DNA of 64,000 nucleotides from Lachnospiraceae bacterium (GCA_022791755.1 JAAVZR010000016.1:124001-188000); one strand, 5' to 3'. Shown: positions 20,215-29,502, counted from the first letter of the stretch. Numbers and translations are program-made. Notes: generated by a model not told the origin, from the letters alone.

Positions 20215-20481
20215 ATGGCTTTTAATAAAGAAGACAGGGAAGGCGCTCCTATGAAGAGGCGCGGCGGCATCCGCAGAAGAAAGAAGGTCTGCGTATTCTG
20301 CGGCGATAAGAGCACACCCATCGAGTATAAGGATGTTGCCAGATTAAAGAAGTATGTTTCTGAGAGAGGAAAGATTCTTCCCCGCAGAATCACCGGCAAC
20401 TGCGCCAAGCATCAGAGAGCTCTGACTGTGGCTGTAAAGAGAGCCCGTCATGTGGCACTCATGCCCTATTCCATGGAATAG
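20215..20481 (+). CDS. rpsR: 30S ribosomal protein S18
   Basis: [41 protein letters not shown]. Confidence 0.98.
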   Translation: MAFNKEDREGAPMKRRGGIRRRKKVCVFCGDKSTPIEYKDVARLKKYVSERGKILPRRITGNCAKHQRALTVAVKRARHVALMPYSME

Positions 20482-20502
20482 GAAGAATCCGGTAATAACA
20501 GG

Positions 20503-20532
20503 CTCCCTGTATCGCATGGTACAGGGAGTTTT
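20503..20532 (+). terminator. Terminator after rpsR
   Basis: CTCCCTGTA-N8-TACAGGGAG then TTTT. Confidence 0.75.
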
Positions 20533-20560
20533 ACTTACATGAAAGGGAGGATGCGGGAAG

Positions 20561-21367
20561 ATGGGGATCAGACTGATTGCGGTGGATATGGACGGGACCT
20601 GTATCGGCGACAGGCATCGGGTGCCCGGGGAAAATCTCAATGCTTTAAAGAAGGCCCATAAGGCGGGCATTCTGGTCGTTCCTGCCACAGGCAGAACGGC
20701 GGCAAACTGTCCGTCGGAGATTCGCAGTCTGCCATTTATCCGCTATGTCATCTCCTCCAATGGGGCCAGGGTAACGGACCGGGAGAAGGGAACGACGATT
20801 CACGAGGTGCTGATACCCGGCACAGAAGCGAGGGAATTCCTTCTTAAGCTACGGGGATGGCCGGTGTGGACAGCCCTCCATATGGACGACAGACTGATAG
20901 ACAGCAATCTGATCCCTTCCATCCACAGGAAATTGGTGGGCACGGGGGATCCCGCAAAAAACAGGTGGGTTCCGAGCCTGCCCCGTTTTCTGGAAGGCAG
21001 AAAGGGAGGCGTGGAAAAGCTGGAGCTTTTTTATCTGACAGAGCGGGCCGGCAGCAGGATACGGAAATTATTGAAGGAACATCCGAAGCTATCCTGTGCG
21101 CAATTTCGGAATCACTATGTGGAGATCACAGCGGCAGGGGCCTCTAAGGGGGAGGCGCTTCGGTTTCTCTCCGAAAGGATGGGGATACCGGCCTCCGACG
21201 TCATGGCCATAGGCGATTCTGGCAATGATTTATCCATGCTTCATTTCGCCGGTTATCCGGTAGCCATGGGAAATGCCTGCGCCGAGGTAAAAAGAGCGGC
21301 GGTTACCGTCACCGCTACGAACGCCCGCTGCGGCGTGGCACGGGCCGTGAGAGAGATACTGCCATAA
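20561..21367 (+). CDS. Cof-type HAD hydrolase
   Basis: IAVDMDGTCIGD, SKGEALRFLSERMGI, MAIGDSGNDLSML. Confidence 0.9.
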   Translation: MGIRLIAVDMDGTCIGDRHRVPGENLNALKKAHKAGILVVPATGRTAANCPSEIRSLPFIRYVISSNGARVTDREKGTTIHEVLIPGTEAREFLLKLRGWPVWTALHMDDRLIDSNLIPSIHRKLVGTGDPAKNRWVPSLPRFLEGRKGGVEKLELFYLTERAGSRIRKLLKEHPKLSCAQFRNHYVEITAAGASKGEALRFLSERMGIPASDVMAIGDSGNDLSMLHFAGYPVAMGNACAEVKRAAVTVTATNARCGVARAVREILP

Positions 21368-21405
21368 AACAGACACAGATAAAGCAATAAAGGAGGTAAA
21401 AGGTC

Positions 21406-21876
21406 ATGTTTGGTTTTTTGAAAAAGGAGAGCGGCGAAGTGGTGGCGCCGGTGAAGGGAAAGTGCATCCGGATTGAAGAAGTGCCGGATCAGGTATTTTC
21501 TTCTAAAATGATGGGAGACGGCTTTGCCGTGGTGCCGGACAGCGATACGGTGGTATCTCCGATGAACGGTGAGATCGTCATGATACCGGAATCAAAACAT
21601 GCTTTTGGGATGAAGACCAAAAGCGGCGTGGAGCTGTTGGTGCACATCGGCCTGGACACGGTGGAATTAAACGGCAAGGGATTTACTGTTCTGGCGAAAC
21701 AGGGCAGCAGGGTAAAGGCTGGTGATCCGGTGATTCGCTTCGATAAGGCGTTTATGGAGGAAAAGGGGATTAACCTGACTACCATGGTGATTTTTACCGG
21801 CGGATTTGATAAGGAAATCAAGTTAAGCGTCTACGATCAGAATGTCAATGCAGGCGACGTGGTGATTCCGGAATAG
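21406..21876 (+). CDS. PTS glucose-family IIA component
   Basis: HAFGMKTKSGVELLVHIGLDTVELNGKGF. Confidence 0.93.
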   Translation: MFGFLKKESGEVVAPVKGKCIRIEEVPDQVFSSKMMGDGFAVVPDSDTVVSPMNGEIVMIPESKHAFGMKTKSGVELLVHIGLDTVELNGKGFTVLAKQGSRVKAGDPVIRFDKAFMEEKGINLTTMVIFTGGFDKEIKLSVYDQNVNAGDVVIPE

Positions 21877-21924
21877 AGGCCGGGGCTTCTTTGCGTTCTT
21901 TGAATCCTGCGTATTTCCCGAAGA

Positions 21925-21982
21925 TTATTTGTAGACAAATAACATACTTTTGTGATAAAGTAAATTATAAACGCACAAAAGT
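21925..21982. promoter_or_regulatory. Nested inverted repeats (operator/promoter region)
   Basis: 18-bp palindrome TTATTTGTAGACAAATAA at 21925-21942; ACTTTTGTG (21946-21954) / CACAAAAGT (21974-21982). Confidence 0.5.
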
Positions 21983-22014
21983 TAAAGTCTCAGGATCATG
22001 AAGGGAAGAGGAAA

Positions 22015-22392
22015 ATGGATGACAGAAAAGAACAGAGAACATCAAAAAATATCTTTCTGACAGATATTTGCATGGAAGGAAAATCCCAGCCGGTTGAGGA
22101 GCGGGTGAAAAACAGTGAAGCAGTCCTCGCTCTGGCCAGAAAGTTCGCCGGCCTTTATCAGATTGGTCTGGATGTGAAGCAGAGCGGCGTGGGATATCAG
22201 ATCTGTCTGTATTTTGAGGATACGCTTTTTACCAGATATATGCTGGAGGATATGGCACAGCTGTTTTTACAGTGCGACGACATGAGTATCATGGTGAAGA
22301 ATGTGGGAGACTATGATTATATGATTTCTCTGAATTACTATACTCATGACGTGTATGTAAACGGGAGGAGGACGCGGCTGACTAACAGGTAA
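22015..22392 (+). CDS. Hypothetical protein
   Basis: 125-aa ORF with upstream aggga; no family recognised. Confidence 0.65.
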   Translation: MDDRKEQRTSKNIFLTDICMEGKSQPVEERVKNSEAVLALARKFAGLYQIGLDVKQSGVGYQICLYFEDTLFTRYMLEDMAQLFLQCDDMSIMVKNVGDYDYMISLNYYTHDVYVNGRRTRLTNR

Positions 22393-22542
22393 AAAGATAT
22401 CTGCGCGGAGAAAGAAAAGAGGATGAGATCGGGCGGCGTTTTTGAGCCGCCCGAAAAATTTAATAGCCAATCGCATGGAAATCTGGTATACTTAAAAAAA
22501 TGGGCGTGTTTGCCGTTGACAGAAATAACTGGGAGGCGGACA

Positions 22543-24591
22543 ATGGAAAAAAACAAAAAGAAGATGAAGGGCCGGCTTTTACAGTATCTGGTCTGGCCGG
22601 TCTATTTTACGGTAGCAGTAGCGGCTGTGAATGCGATTGTATTTTTTGTTAACAGGACTTCGGGGCTGGTGGTGCTGCCGCTGACGGTGTCCTGCGCAGC
22701 GGGGGCCGGCCTGCTGTACGGATATCAGAGAAGGCGGATATATCAGGATATTCTGGATATGACGGTGGACCATGCGCAGATTCAGAATACGATCCTTAAG
22801 AGGCTGCCGGTCCCTTATGGCATACTGGATGAGAACGGCAGAATTCTCTGGGGAAACGAACGTCTGGAGGCGCTCTTAAAGGCGGATAAAAACAGCCGGC
22901 ATCCGGTCTGGGAGCTGATTCCGGAGCTCAAAGAAAAGGATTATCCGCCCCAGGAGGGACGGCTGATCCGGCAGATCCGGCTGGGAGACGAATATTTTCG
23001 TCTGGAGATCGATAATGTTCCGGTGTCCGAGGAAATGGTTTCTGTGGATATTCTGGGACTTCGCAACGATCAGGGCGGTCTGTATACCCTCTATCTGTTC
23101 GACGAGACAGAACAGGTTCTCTTTGCCAGGGAGAGGGAAGACGAGAAGCTGGTAGTGGGCCTGATTTATCTGGATAATTATGACGAGGTTCTGGAGAGCA
23201 TCGAAGAGGTACGCCGTTCTCTGCTGGTGGCTCTGATTGACAGAAAGATTAACCGTTATGTGATCCGTATGAACGGATTCATTAAGAAACTGGAGAAGGA
23301 TAAGTATCTGGTTCTCATCAAGAAGAGATGCCTGACCGGTATGAAAGAGGATAAGTTTGCTCTGCTGGAGGATGTGAAGACGGTCAGTATCGGCAACGAC
23401 ATGTCGGTTACGATCAGCATTGGCCTGGGGTTGGGGGGCGACAGCTACAGTAAAAACTACGACTATGCCCGGGCCGCCATTGACATGGCGCTGGGCCGCG
23501 GCGGCGATCAGGCGGTGATAAAGGAAAAGGACAGCATCACATATTATGGAGGAAAGTCGCAGCGGGTGGAGAAAAATACCCGCGTGAAGGCCCGCGTGAA
23601 AGCCCATGCGCTCAGGGAGCTGATCGAGAACAGTGAGAAGATCCTGATTATGGGTCACAGGATCGGAGATGTGGACTCCTTTGGCGCCGGAGTGGGAATT
23701 CACAGGATCGCGGCCACTCTGGGCAAGCGCTCTTATATAGTGGCTGATACCATAGAACCGTTACTGCGTCCCATGCTGGAGCGGGTACAGGCTAATCTGG
23801 AGACAGAAGAGCCGTTCATCATATCCTGTGAAAAGGCTGTGGAGATGGTGGATGCACTGACTCTGATCGTGGTGGTGGATGTAAACCGCCCGTCCTACAC
23901 GGAGTGCCCGGCTATTCTGACAAAGGGCAGCAATATCGTGGTGCTGGATCATCATCGCCAGATGACGGAGAGACTGGAGAATGCGGTGCTGTCCTATGTG
24001 GAGCCCTACGCATCCTCCACCTGCGAGCTGGTGGCAGAGATTTTGCAGTATGTGGATGAGGAGGTACGTATCAGTTCCAGCGAAGCAGACCTCATGTATG
24101 CGGGTATTGTGGTGGATACGAACAGCTTTGTCAGCAAGGCTGGTGTGCGTACCTTTGAGGCGGCGGCTTTTCTGCGGCGGAACGGAGCCGATGTGGTCCG
24201 TGTGCGCAAAATGCTGCGGGACAATATGGATGATTATAAAGCCAGGGCGGCGGCGGTCAGCCAGGCGGAGATATTTGAGAAATACTATGCCATCAGCGTC
24301 TGCCCGGCAGAGGGGCTGGACAGTCCCACCGTGGTGGGGGCGCAGGCTGCCAATGAGCTTTTGAATATCGTCGGGGTGAAGGCCTCCTTTGTGCTGACCG
24401 AGTACAATAACGTCATATACATCAGCGCCCGTTCCATCGACGAGGTGAACGTACAGGTAATCATGGAGAAATTCGGCGGCGGCGGCCATATGACCATTGC
24501 CGGGGCGCAGCTTAAGGACTGTACCATCGGGGAGGCGAAGGATCTGTTAAGGCAGACCGTATCAAAAATGATAGAGGAAGGAGATATCTGA
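22543..24591 (+). CDS. gdpP: Cyclic-di-AMP phosphodiesterase GdpP (DHH/DHHA1, degenerate GGDEF)
   Basis: Two N-terminal TM segments, GHRIGDVDSFGAGVGI, VVLDHHRQ, GGGGHMTIAGAQL; followed by rplI and dnaB. Confidence 0.93.
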   Translation: MEKNKKKMKGRLLQYLVWPVYFTVAVAAVNAIVFFVNRTSGLVVLPLTVSCAAGAGLLYGYQRRRIYQDILDMTVDHAQIQNTILKRLPVPYGILDENGRILWGNERLEALLKADKNSRHPVWELIPELKEKDYPPQEGRLIRQIRLGDEYFRLEIDNVPVSEEMVSVDILGLRNDQGGLYTLYLFDETEQVLFAREREDEKLVVGLIYLDNYDEVLESIEEVRRSLLVALIDRKINRYVIRMNGFIKKLEKDKYLVLIKKRCLTGMKEDKFALLEDVKTVSIGNDMSVTISIGLGLGGDSYSKNYDYARAAIDMALGRGGDQAVIKEKDSITYYGGKSQRVEKNTRVKARVKAHALRELIENSEKILIMGHRIGDVDSFGAGVGIHRIAATLGKRSYIVADTIEPLLRPMLERVQANLETEEPFIISCEKAVEMVDALTLIVVVDVNRPSYTECPAILTKGSNIVVLDHHRQMTERLENAVLSYVEPYASSTCELVAEILQYVDEEVRISSSEADLMYAGIVVDTNSFVSKAGVRTFEAAAFLRRNGADVVRVRKMLRDNMDDYKARAAAVSQAEIFEKYYAISVCPAEGLDSPTVVGAQAANELLNIVGVKASFVLTEYNNVIYISARSIDEVNVQVIMEKFGGGGHMTIAGAQLKDCTIGEAKDLLRQTVSKMIEEGDI

Positions 24592-24592
24592 T

Positions 24593-25039
24593 ATGCAGGT
24601 AGTATTGTTACAGGATGTAAAAAGTCTGGGAAAAAAGGGCGAGGTCGTCACGGTGAAGGACGGCTATGCAAAAAATATGCTCCTGCCGCAGAGACTGGGA
24701 GTGGAGGCTACGGCGAAGAATCTCAATGATCTGAAGCTGCAAAAAGCCAATGCGGACAGGAAGGCGGCGGAGCTTCTGGCGGAGGCGAGGGAGCTGGCGG
24801 CAAAGCTGGAGGCGGCTCCGGTGAAGCTGTCCGTGAAGATGGGAAGCGGCGGTAAGGCCTTTGGTTCCGTATCCACGAAGGAGATCGCCGAGGGCATTAA
24901 GGCGGAACTGGGACTGGATATCGACAAGAAAAAGATCAGTACCGACGGTGCAATCAAAGATGCGGGGGAATATACCGTGAATGTGAAGCTGCATCCGGAT
25001 GTGACTGCAAAGGTGAAGGTGCTGGTGGCCGCGCTGTGA
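24593..25039 (+). CDS. rplI: 50S ribosomal protein L9
   Basis: MQVVLLQDVKSLGKKGEVVTVKDGYAKNMLLPQ. Confidence 0.97.
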   Translation: MQVVLLQDVKSLGKKGEVVTVKDGYAKNMLLPQRLGVEATAKNLNDLKLQKANADRKAAELLAEARELAAKLEAAPVKLSVKMGSGGKAFGSVSTKEIAEGIKAELGLDIDKKKISTDGAIKDAGEYTVNVKLHPDVTAKVKVLVAAL

Positions 25040-25108
25040 TTTGGGCTTTGTTTTACCTGCGGTAAGACCCTGCGCCTTGGAAGTCAGGGTGAATAACGGG
25101 AGATAGAG

Positions 25109-26476
25109 ATGGAAGAAGCGCTGATTAAGCGGATATTGCCCCACAGTGTGGAGGCGGAGCGATCGGTATTGGGTTCCATGCTGATGGATCAGGAGGCTGT
25201 GCAGACAGTCTCCGAGCTCATTACCAGAGACGATTTTTACCAGTATCAGTATGGCGTCATATTTGAGGCCATGGTGGAACTGCATCAGGAGGGTAAGGCG
25301 GTGGACCTGGTGACCGTGCAGGACCGTCTCAGGGGAAAGGATGTGCCGCCGGAGGTATGCAGTCTGGATTTTATGAAAGAGCTGCTGGACTCCGTGTATA
25401 TTTCCTCCGATGCGGCCCTTCATGCCCGGATCATCTCTGATAAATCTATGCTTCGCAGGATTATCCGGCTGAACGATGAGATATCGGGTATCTGCTATGA
25501 GGGAAAGAAAAAGACGGAGGAGATCCTGCAATATACGGAGAAAGCGACATTTGACCTGCTCAGACGCCGGGCCAGTAAGGATTTTGTTCCTATTAAAGAT
25601 GTGGCGCTGAGTACTCTCGACAAGATCGAGGCGGCGGCCAGGCAGAAAGGGAATGTCACAGGCATCCCCACTGGTTTTGCAGATCTGGATTATCGCCTGT
25701 CGGGCCTGCAACGGTCGGATCTGATTCTTCTGGCAGCCCGCCCCTCCATGGGCAAGACGGCGTTGGTTCTCAATCTGGCGGACTATATCTGTTTTCGCAA
25801 AAACTACAGTGTGGCGATCTTCAGCCTGGAGATGAACAAAGAACAGTTGATGAACCGTCTCTTTGCCATGGAGGCCAGGATCAATTCCCAGTCGTTGCGA
25901 AACGGAGATCTCACCGATAATGAGTGGAGTCAGCTGGTGGAGACAGTGGGGATGATCGGCAATTCCAGGATGATAATTGATGATACGCCGGGAATCTCGA
26001 TTTCAGAGCTGCGCAGCAAGTGCCGCAAATTTAAGCTGGAATTTGGCCTGGACCTGGTGATGATCGACTACTTACAGCTGATGAGCGGTAATGGGAGAAG
26101 CGATAGCCGCCAGCAGGAGGTGTCGGAGATTTCACGGTCTTTGAAAGCGCTGGCCAGGGAGATCGACGCGCCGGTCATCGCCCTGTCTCAGCTGTCGAGA
26201 GCCTGCGAGACCCGGCCGGATCATCGCCCTATGCTCTCGGATCTGCGTGAGTCGGGGGCGATCGAGCAGGATGCGGACGTAGTCATGTTTCTGTACCGTG
26301 ACGAGTATTATAATAAAGATTCGCCGGATAAAAATATCGCCGAGGTCATCATCGCCAAGCAGAGAAACGGCCCGATCGGTACAGTAAACCTGGTGTGGCT
26401 TCCGGACTTTACCAAGTTTGTCAATATGAGCCGGGAAGAGCAGATGAAACGGCGCTCCGGAGACGGCGGACAGTGA
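25109..26476 (+). CDS. dnaB: Replicative DNA helicase
   Basis: PHSVEAERSVLGSML, ARPSMGKTAL, IDYLQLMSG, LRESGAIEQDADVVMFLYR. Confidence 0.97.
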   Translation: MEEALIKRILPHSVEAERSVLGSMLMDQEAVQTVSELITRDDFYQYQYGVIFEAMVELHQEGKAVDLVTVQDRLRGKDVPPEVCSLDFMKELLDSVYISSDAALHARIISDKSMLRRIIRLNDEISGICYEGKKKTEEILQYTEKATFDLLRRRASKDFVPIKDVALSTLDKIEAAARQKGNVTGIPTGFADLDYRLSGLQRSDLILLAARPSMGKTALVLNLADYICFRKNYSVAIFSLEMNKEQLMNRLFAMEARINSQSLRNGDLTDNEWSQLVETVGMIGNSRMIIDDTPGISISELRSKCRKFKLEFGLDLVMIDYLQLMSGNGRSDSRQQEVSEISRSLKALAREIDAPVIALSQLSRACETRPDHRPMLSDLRESGAIEQDADVVMFLYRDEYYNKDSPDKNIAEVIIAKQRNGPIGTVNLVWLPDFTKFVNMSREEQMKRRSGDGGQ

Positions 26477-26482
26477 TATATT

Positions 26483-26530
26483 CGGGAATGTGAGAAACTT
26501 CTTGCATTCCCGTCTTTTTTTTGCTATACT
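26483..26530 (+). promoter_or_regulatory. Composite dnaB terminator and overlapping downstream promoter
   Basis: CGGGAATG...CATTCCCG then T8; -35 TTGCAT (26502-26507) in the 3' terminator arm, 17 nt, -10 TATACT (26525-26530). Confidence 0.65.
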
Positions 26531-26640
26531 TGTAATTGTAAAAAATTTCCAGTCATAGAATGGTAAGTTCTATATCGTTACGGCAGAGGATATCCGGAGA
26601 GGGCGGAAAAACGATTGCGGCAGAAAGGAGTACATAGATT

Positions 26641-27438
26641 TTGGCCAGATATCTGATATCGGAGGCAGCCCGTCTGACGGACGTGGAGGCTCATGTGTTG
26701 CGATACTGGGAGGAAGAGCTGGAGCTGGAGATACCGAGGAACGAGCTGGGGCATCGTTATTATACGGAAGAGCACATTGCGATCTTTAAGCATATCAAGG
26801 ATATGAAGGCGCAGGGGTTTCAGCTGCGGGCCATCCGGGAGAGTCTGGCCCGTGTGGACGCGGTGAAGCGGGTGGTTCGGGAGACAGAGGCCAGACTGGC
26901 GGCTGTGAGAGAGCTGGAGGCGGCGCAGGAAGTGGCGGCTTCAGAGTTTGAGCTGCCAAAGGAGGATGAGGCCGTTTTAGAGGAAACATGCCAGGAACAA
27001 GAAAAGAGCGATCCGGAGGAGCTGAAGATCGTGGGTCTGGAGAATGAGTCGGAAGAAGAGATAGAGGAGGCGGCAGAACCTGCCGCAGGTCTTTCGGTAT
27101 CACCCCAGGCCAATAAGCTGGTAGAATTCGAGAGCATCGTCTACGATATCGTTACGCAGGCCCTGCGCAATAACAACGAACGGCTGGGGCGTGAGGTCAG
27201 CGAGAGGGTGAATGACAAAGTAGTCAAGGAGATGAACTATCTGATGCGCGAGAATGAGGAGCACATGGAAGAACATTTTCGTAAACTGGATGAAGCTCTG
27301 GTCCGGAAAGGCCGGCGTTTCAAGCTGGGAGGTCAGAAGGAAGCGGCAGTGACCAGAATTACCAATTCGCCTGCCATTGTATCGACGAAGCGAAAGCGCC
27401 GCCTGTTTGGCAGAAAGAGAAAGACCACCATATATTAA
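26641..27438 (+). CDS. MerR-like HTH protein
   Basis: ARYLISEAARLTDVEAHVLRYWEEELELEIPRNELGHRYYTEEHI; coiled-coil/acidic C-terminus. Confidence 0.82.
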   Translation: MARYLISEAARLTDVEAHVLRYWEEELELEIPRNELGHRYYTEEHIAIFKHIKDMKAQGFQLRAIRESLARVDAVKRVVRETEARLAAVRELEAAQEVAASEFELPKEDEAVLEETCQEQEKSDPEELKIVGLENESEEEIEEAAEPAAGLSVSPQANKLVEFESIVYDIVTQALRNNNERLGREVSERVNDKVVKEMNYLMRENEEHMEEHFRKLDEALVRKGRRFKLGGQKEAAVTRITNSPAIVSTKRKRRLFGRKRKTTIY

Positions 27439-27561
27439 TCAGACGGGAGAGACAAAAAACAGCGGCATGACCCGTATAAGGCCATGCCGCTATTGTCCTT
27501 TGCAGGAATTGTCCTGAAATAGTTTCGCTTCCGGGACAAAAACGCTCTCCGGTGCCTGAGA

Positions 27562-27732
27562 TTATTCGGGCTGAGGAGCGGCTACGGGACATGTGGAAGC
27601 ACAGGAGCCGCAGTCGATGCAGAGGTCGGCATTGATCTCATAATGCTCGGAGCCCTCGGAGATCGCGTCTACAGGGCAAGCCTCAGCACATGCTCCACAG
27701 GAAATGCAGTCATCGTTAATTTTGTATGCCAT
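27562..27732 (-). CDS. 2[4Fe-4S] ferredoxin (56 aa, below the ORF-track cutoff)
   Basis: Reverse strand: MAYKINDDCISCGACAEACPVDAISEGSEHYEINADLCIDCGSCASTCPVAAPQPE; two CxxCxxCxxxCP motifs. Confidence 0.95.
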   Translation of the reverse strand: MAYKINDDCISCGACAEACPVDAISEGSEHYEINADLCIDCGSCASTCPVAAPQPE

Positions 27733-27855
27733 ACTGAAATCCTCCTTCAGATAATAATGATCCGGCGAATCCGCCTGCCTGTATTGTAATATAAAAAGAG
27801 AGGGAATTCAAGTATAAAATGAAATACAGAGAAAATCTTGTACGAAAGAGACCTA

Positions 27856-27919
27856 TTGCGTTTGCAGGTATTTCGTGGTAATATCATAGATACAGGAAAA
27901 AACGGTGATACTATCACCG
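27856..27919 (+). promoter_or_regulatory. Promoter plus downstream dyad for DUF1858 gene
   Basis: TTGCGT-17 nt-TAATAT, then CGGTGATACTATCACCG at 27903-27919. Confidence 0.6.
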
Positions 27920-27942
27920 ATAGAAGACAGGAGGAAACGATT

Positions 27943-28149
27943 ATGACAGTTACGAAGGACATGCTGATCGGCGAACTGCTGCAGCTGGATTCGGGTGTGG
28001 CTCCCGTGCTGATGGGTGCGGGAATGCATTGCATTGGCTGCCCGGCATCCCAGGCAGAGTCTCTGGAGGAAGCGGCGTTCGTGCATGGGATCAACCCGGA
28101 CGAGCTGATCGGGGCGATCAACGAATATTTTGCGGCGAAAGAAGCCTAA
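27943..28149 (+). CDS. DUF1858 domain protein
   Basis: MTVTKDMLIGELLQLDSGVAPVLMGAGMHCIGCPASQAESLEEAA, characteristic GMHCxGCPxS. Confidence 0.88.
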   Translation: MTVTKDMLIGELLQLDSGVAPVLMGAGMHCIGCPASQAESLEEAAFVHGINPDELIGAINEYFAAKEA

Positions 28150-28169
28150 GCAATGCCGTAAGAACCACA

Positions 28170-28211
28170 AGCAGCCTGTGAAGTCTCAAAGACCTTCACA
28201 GGCTGCTTTTT
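28170..28211 (+). terminator. Strong terminator
   Basis: AGCAGCCTGTGAAG / CTTCACAGGCTGCT perfect 14-bp stem then T6. Confidence 0.9.
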
Positions 28212-28230
28212 TCGCGAAAGCACTGAGCAG

Positions 28231-28418
28231 TGCGCAGAGGCTGAATGAAAGTCCCTTCATGCTGGCATGAAAGGGACTGGAATTCGGCCGCTGCATAGGG
28301 CGAAAGCCCGCGACTGAGATGGAGCGAAGCGGAATCGAAGTGCACTGCGTGACGCGGTGCAAGGGTGGCTGCGCAGAGGCTGAATGAAAGTCCCTTCATG
28401 CTGGCATGAAAGGGACTG
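28231..28418. repeat. Two exact 49-bp direct repeats flanking a structured spacer
   Basis: TGCGCAGAGGCTGAATGAAAGTCCCTTCATGCTGGCATGAAAGGGACTG at 28231-28279 and 28370-28418; each holds a hairpin (AGTCCCTTCATG...CATGAAAGGGACT). Confidence 0.85.
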
Positions 28419-28427
28419 AAAGCCCAA

Positions 28428-29201
28428 CTATGCCATCCTGGCCAGTTTGTCGAGAGCCCGGGAGGCGACGACCGTCTCGCAGTGCTCCTCATAATAGGCC
28501 AGTGCGCCGGCCCGGCTGCGCTTTAACATACCATATTCCGACAGGATATTGGAAGTGCGCCGGAATGCATCCTCGTCATGGGCGGGACGGATGCAGAGAC
28601 AATACTGTCCGTTGGCCGGATCCTTATAGAGGGTGCTGTGGACCAAAATCATTCCTTTCAATGCCGCGGCGGCGGCTATGGTTTCATCCAGATTTCTAAA
28701 AATAAACAACCGGAAGGTATGGGCATCCGTACTGTCGGAGGAGGAAACCGGCGTTCGGGAGGATGCGTCCGTACCGGCGGAAGCGCCGGTCTTCAGCTGA
28801 CGCAGCTCATTCAGGATACCGGCGCCCTCCAAAAGGCCCTCTGCCGGTTCGGAGGGGTCTTCCTGTTCTCCCCAATCATCGTCGCTGTAGGGAGAAAAAC
28901 GGGAAAAACGGGTGTCCAGTTCGTCCGGATCCTCCACACGGGTGACGATCAGCATGATGCTGTCCAGATTCAGAGGAATCGCCTCCACCATAAGAGGCAT
29001 ATTCTCCACGTCAAATCCCACTTCAGCAGCAGCTGTCTGGATCATCTCATGGAAAAGGCGCCGGGCTTTTTCACTGCCGTAGGCCAGTTCACTCAGTTCG
29101 ATTTGCCGTTCCGCCAGATCGGAGCGGTTCAGGGTACAGCGAATCTGATTTTCGCTGATTCGTTCTATCTTCAAATATATCACTTCCTGTTCTGTAAACA
29201 C
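28428..29201 (-). CDS. mecA: Adaptor protein MecA
   Basis: IERISENQIRCTLNRSDLAERQIELSELAYGSEKARRLFHEM; exact start uncertain. Confidence 0.9.
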   Translation of the reverse strand: MFTEQEVIYLKIERISENQIRCTLNRSDLAERQIELSELAYGSEKARRLFHEMIQTAAAEVGFDVENMPLMVEAIPLNLDSIMLIVTRVEDPDELDTRFSRFSPYSDDDWGEQEDPSEPAEGLLEGAGILNELRQLKTGASAGTDASSRTPVSSSDSTDAHTFRLFIFRNLDETIAAAAALKGMILVHSTLYKDPANGQYCLCIRPAHDEDAFRRTSNILSEYGMLKRSRAGALAYYEEHCETVVASRALDKLARMA

Positions 29202-29283
29202 ATTTAAACCTCACAATTACATAGTATACCCAAAGGCGTGCGGAATGTAAAGTAAAGAATCAAAAAATAGTGCTGGAAAAGAT

Positions 29284-29375
29284 GGCAAAAAGTTGCCGGA
29301 AAGTGAGGTTTTTCCCCCGAACCCTCACTTTCTCGCACGGAAACAAAATGTTTCCTGCCGTATGCTTGCGGCAGG
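29284..29375. ncRNA. Candidate structured RNA: four consecutive hairpins
   Basis: GGCAA/TTGCC, AAAGTGAGG/CCTCACTTT, GGAAACA/TGTTTCC, CCTGCCG/CGGCAGG within 92 nt of intergenic DNA. Confidence 0.45.
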
Positions 29376-29502
29376 GACAGGAGAAGGGTAAGATAAGGGC
29401 ACAGAGGAAGACAGGGCGCCGAAAGCCAGGATACTCCGATGACAGAGTGATGTGTTACGGAATAAAGCTTTCAGACGCTGTAAAAAACCGGAGGTGATAC
29501 GA

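Noticed and set aside
28231-28418. Possible CRISPR array
   Set aside because: Only two repeat copies, 49 bp each with a 90-bp structured spacer, and no cas genes.
28196-28492. 98-aa minus-strand ORF
   Set aside because: Crosses the terminator and direct repeats; not a plausible gene.
29284-29375. c-di-GMP (GEMM) or other known riboswitch
   Set aside because: Conserved core motifs of GEMM, purine, TPP, cobalamin and lysine aptamers not recognised; left as an unassigned structured candidate.
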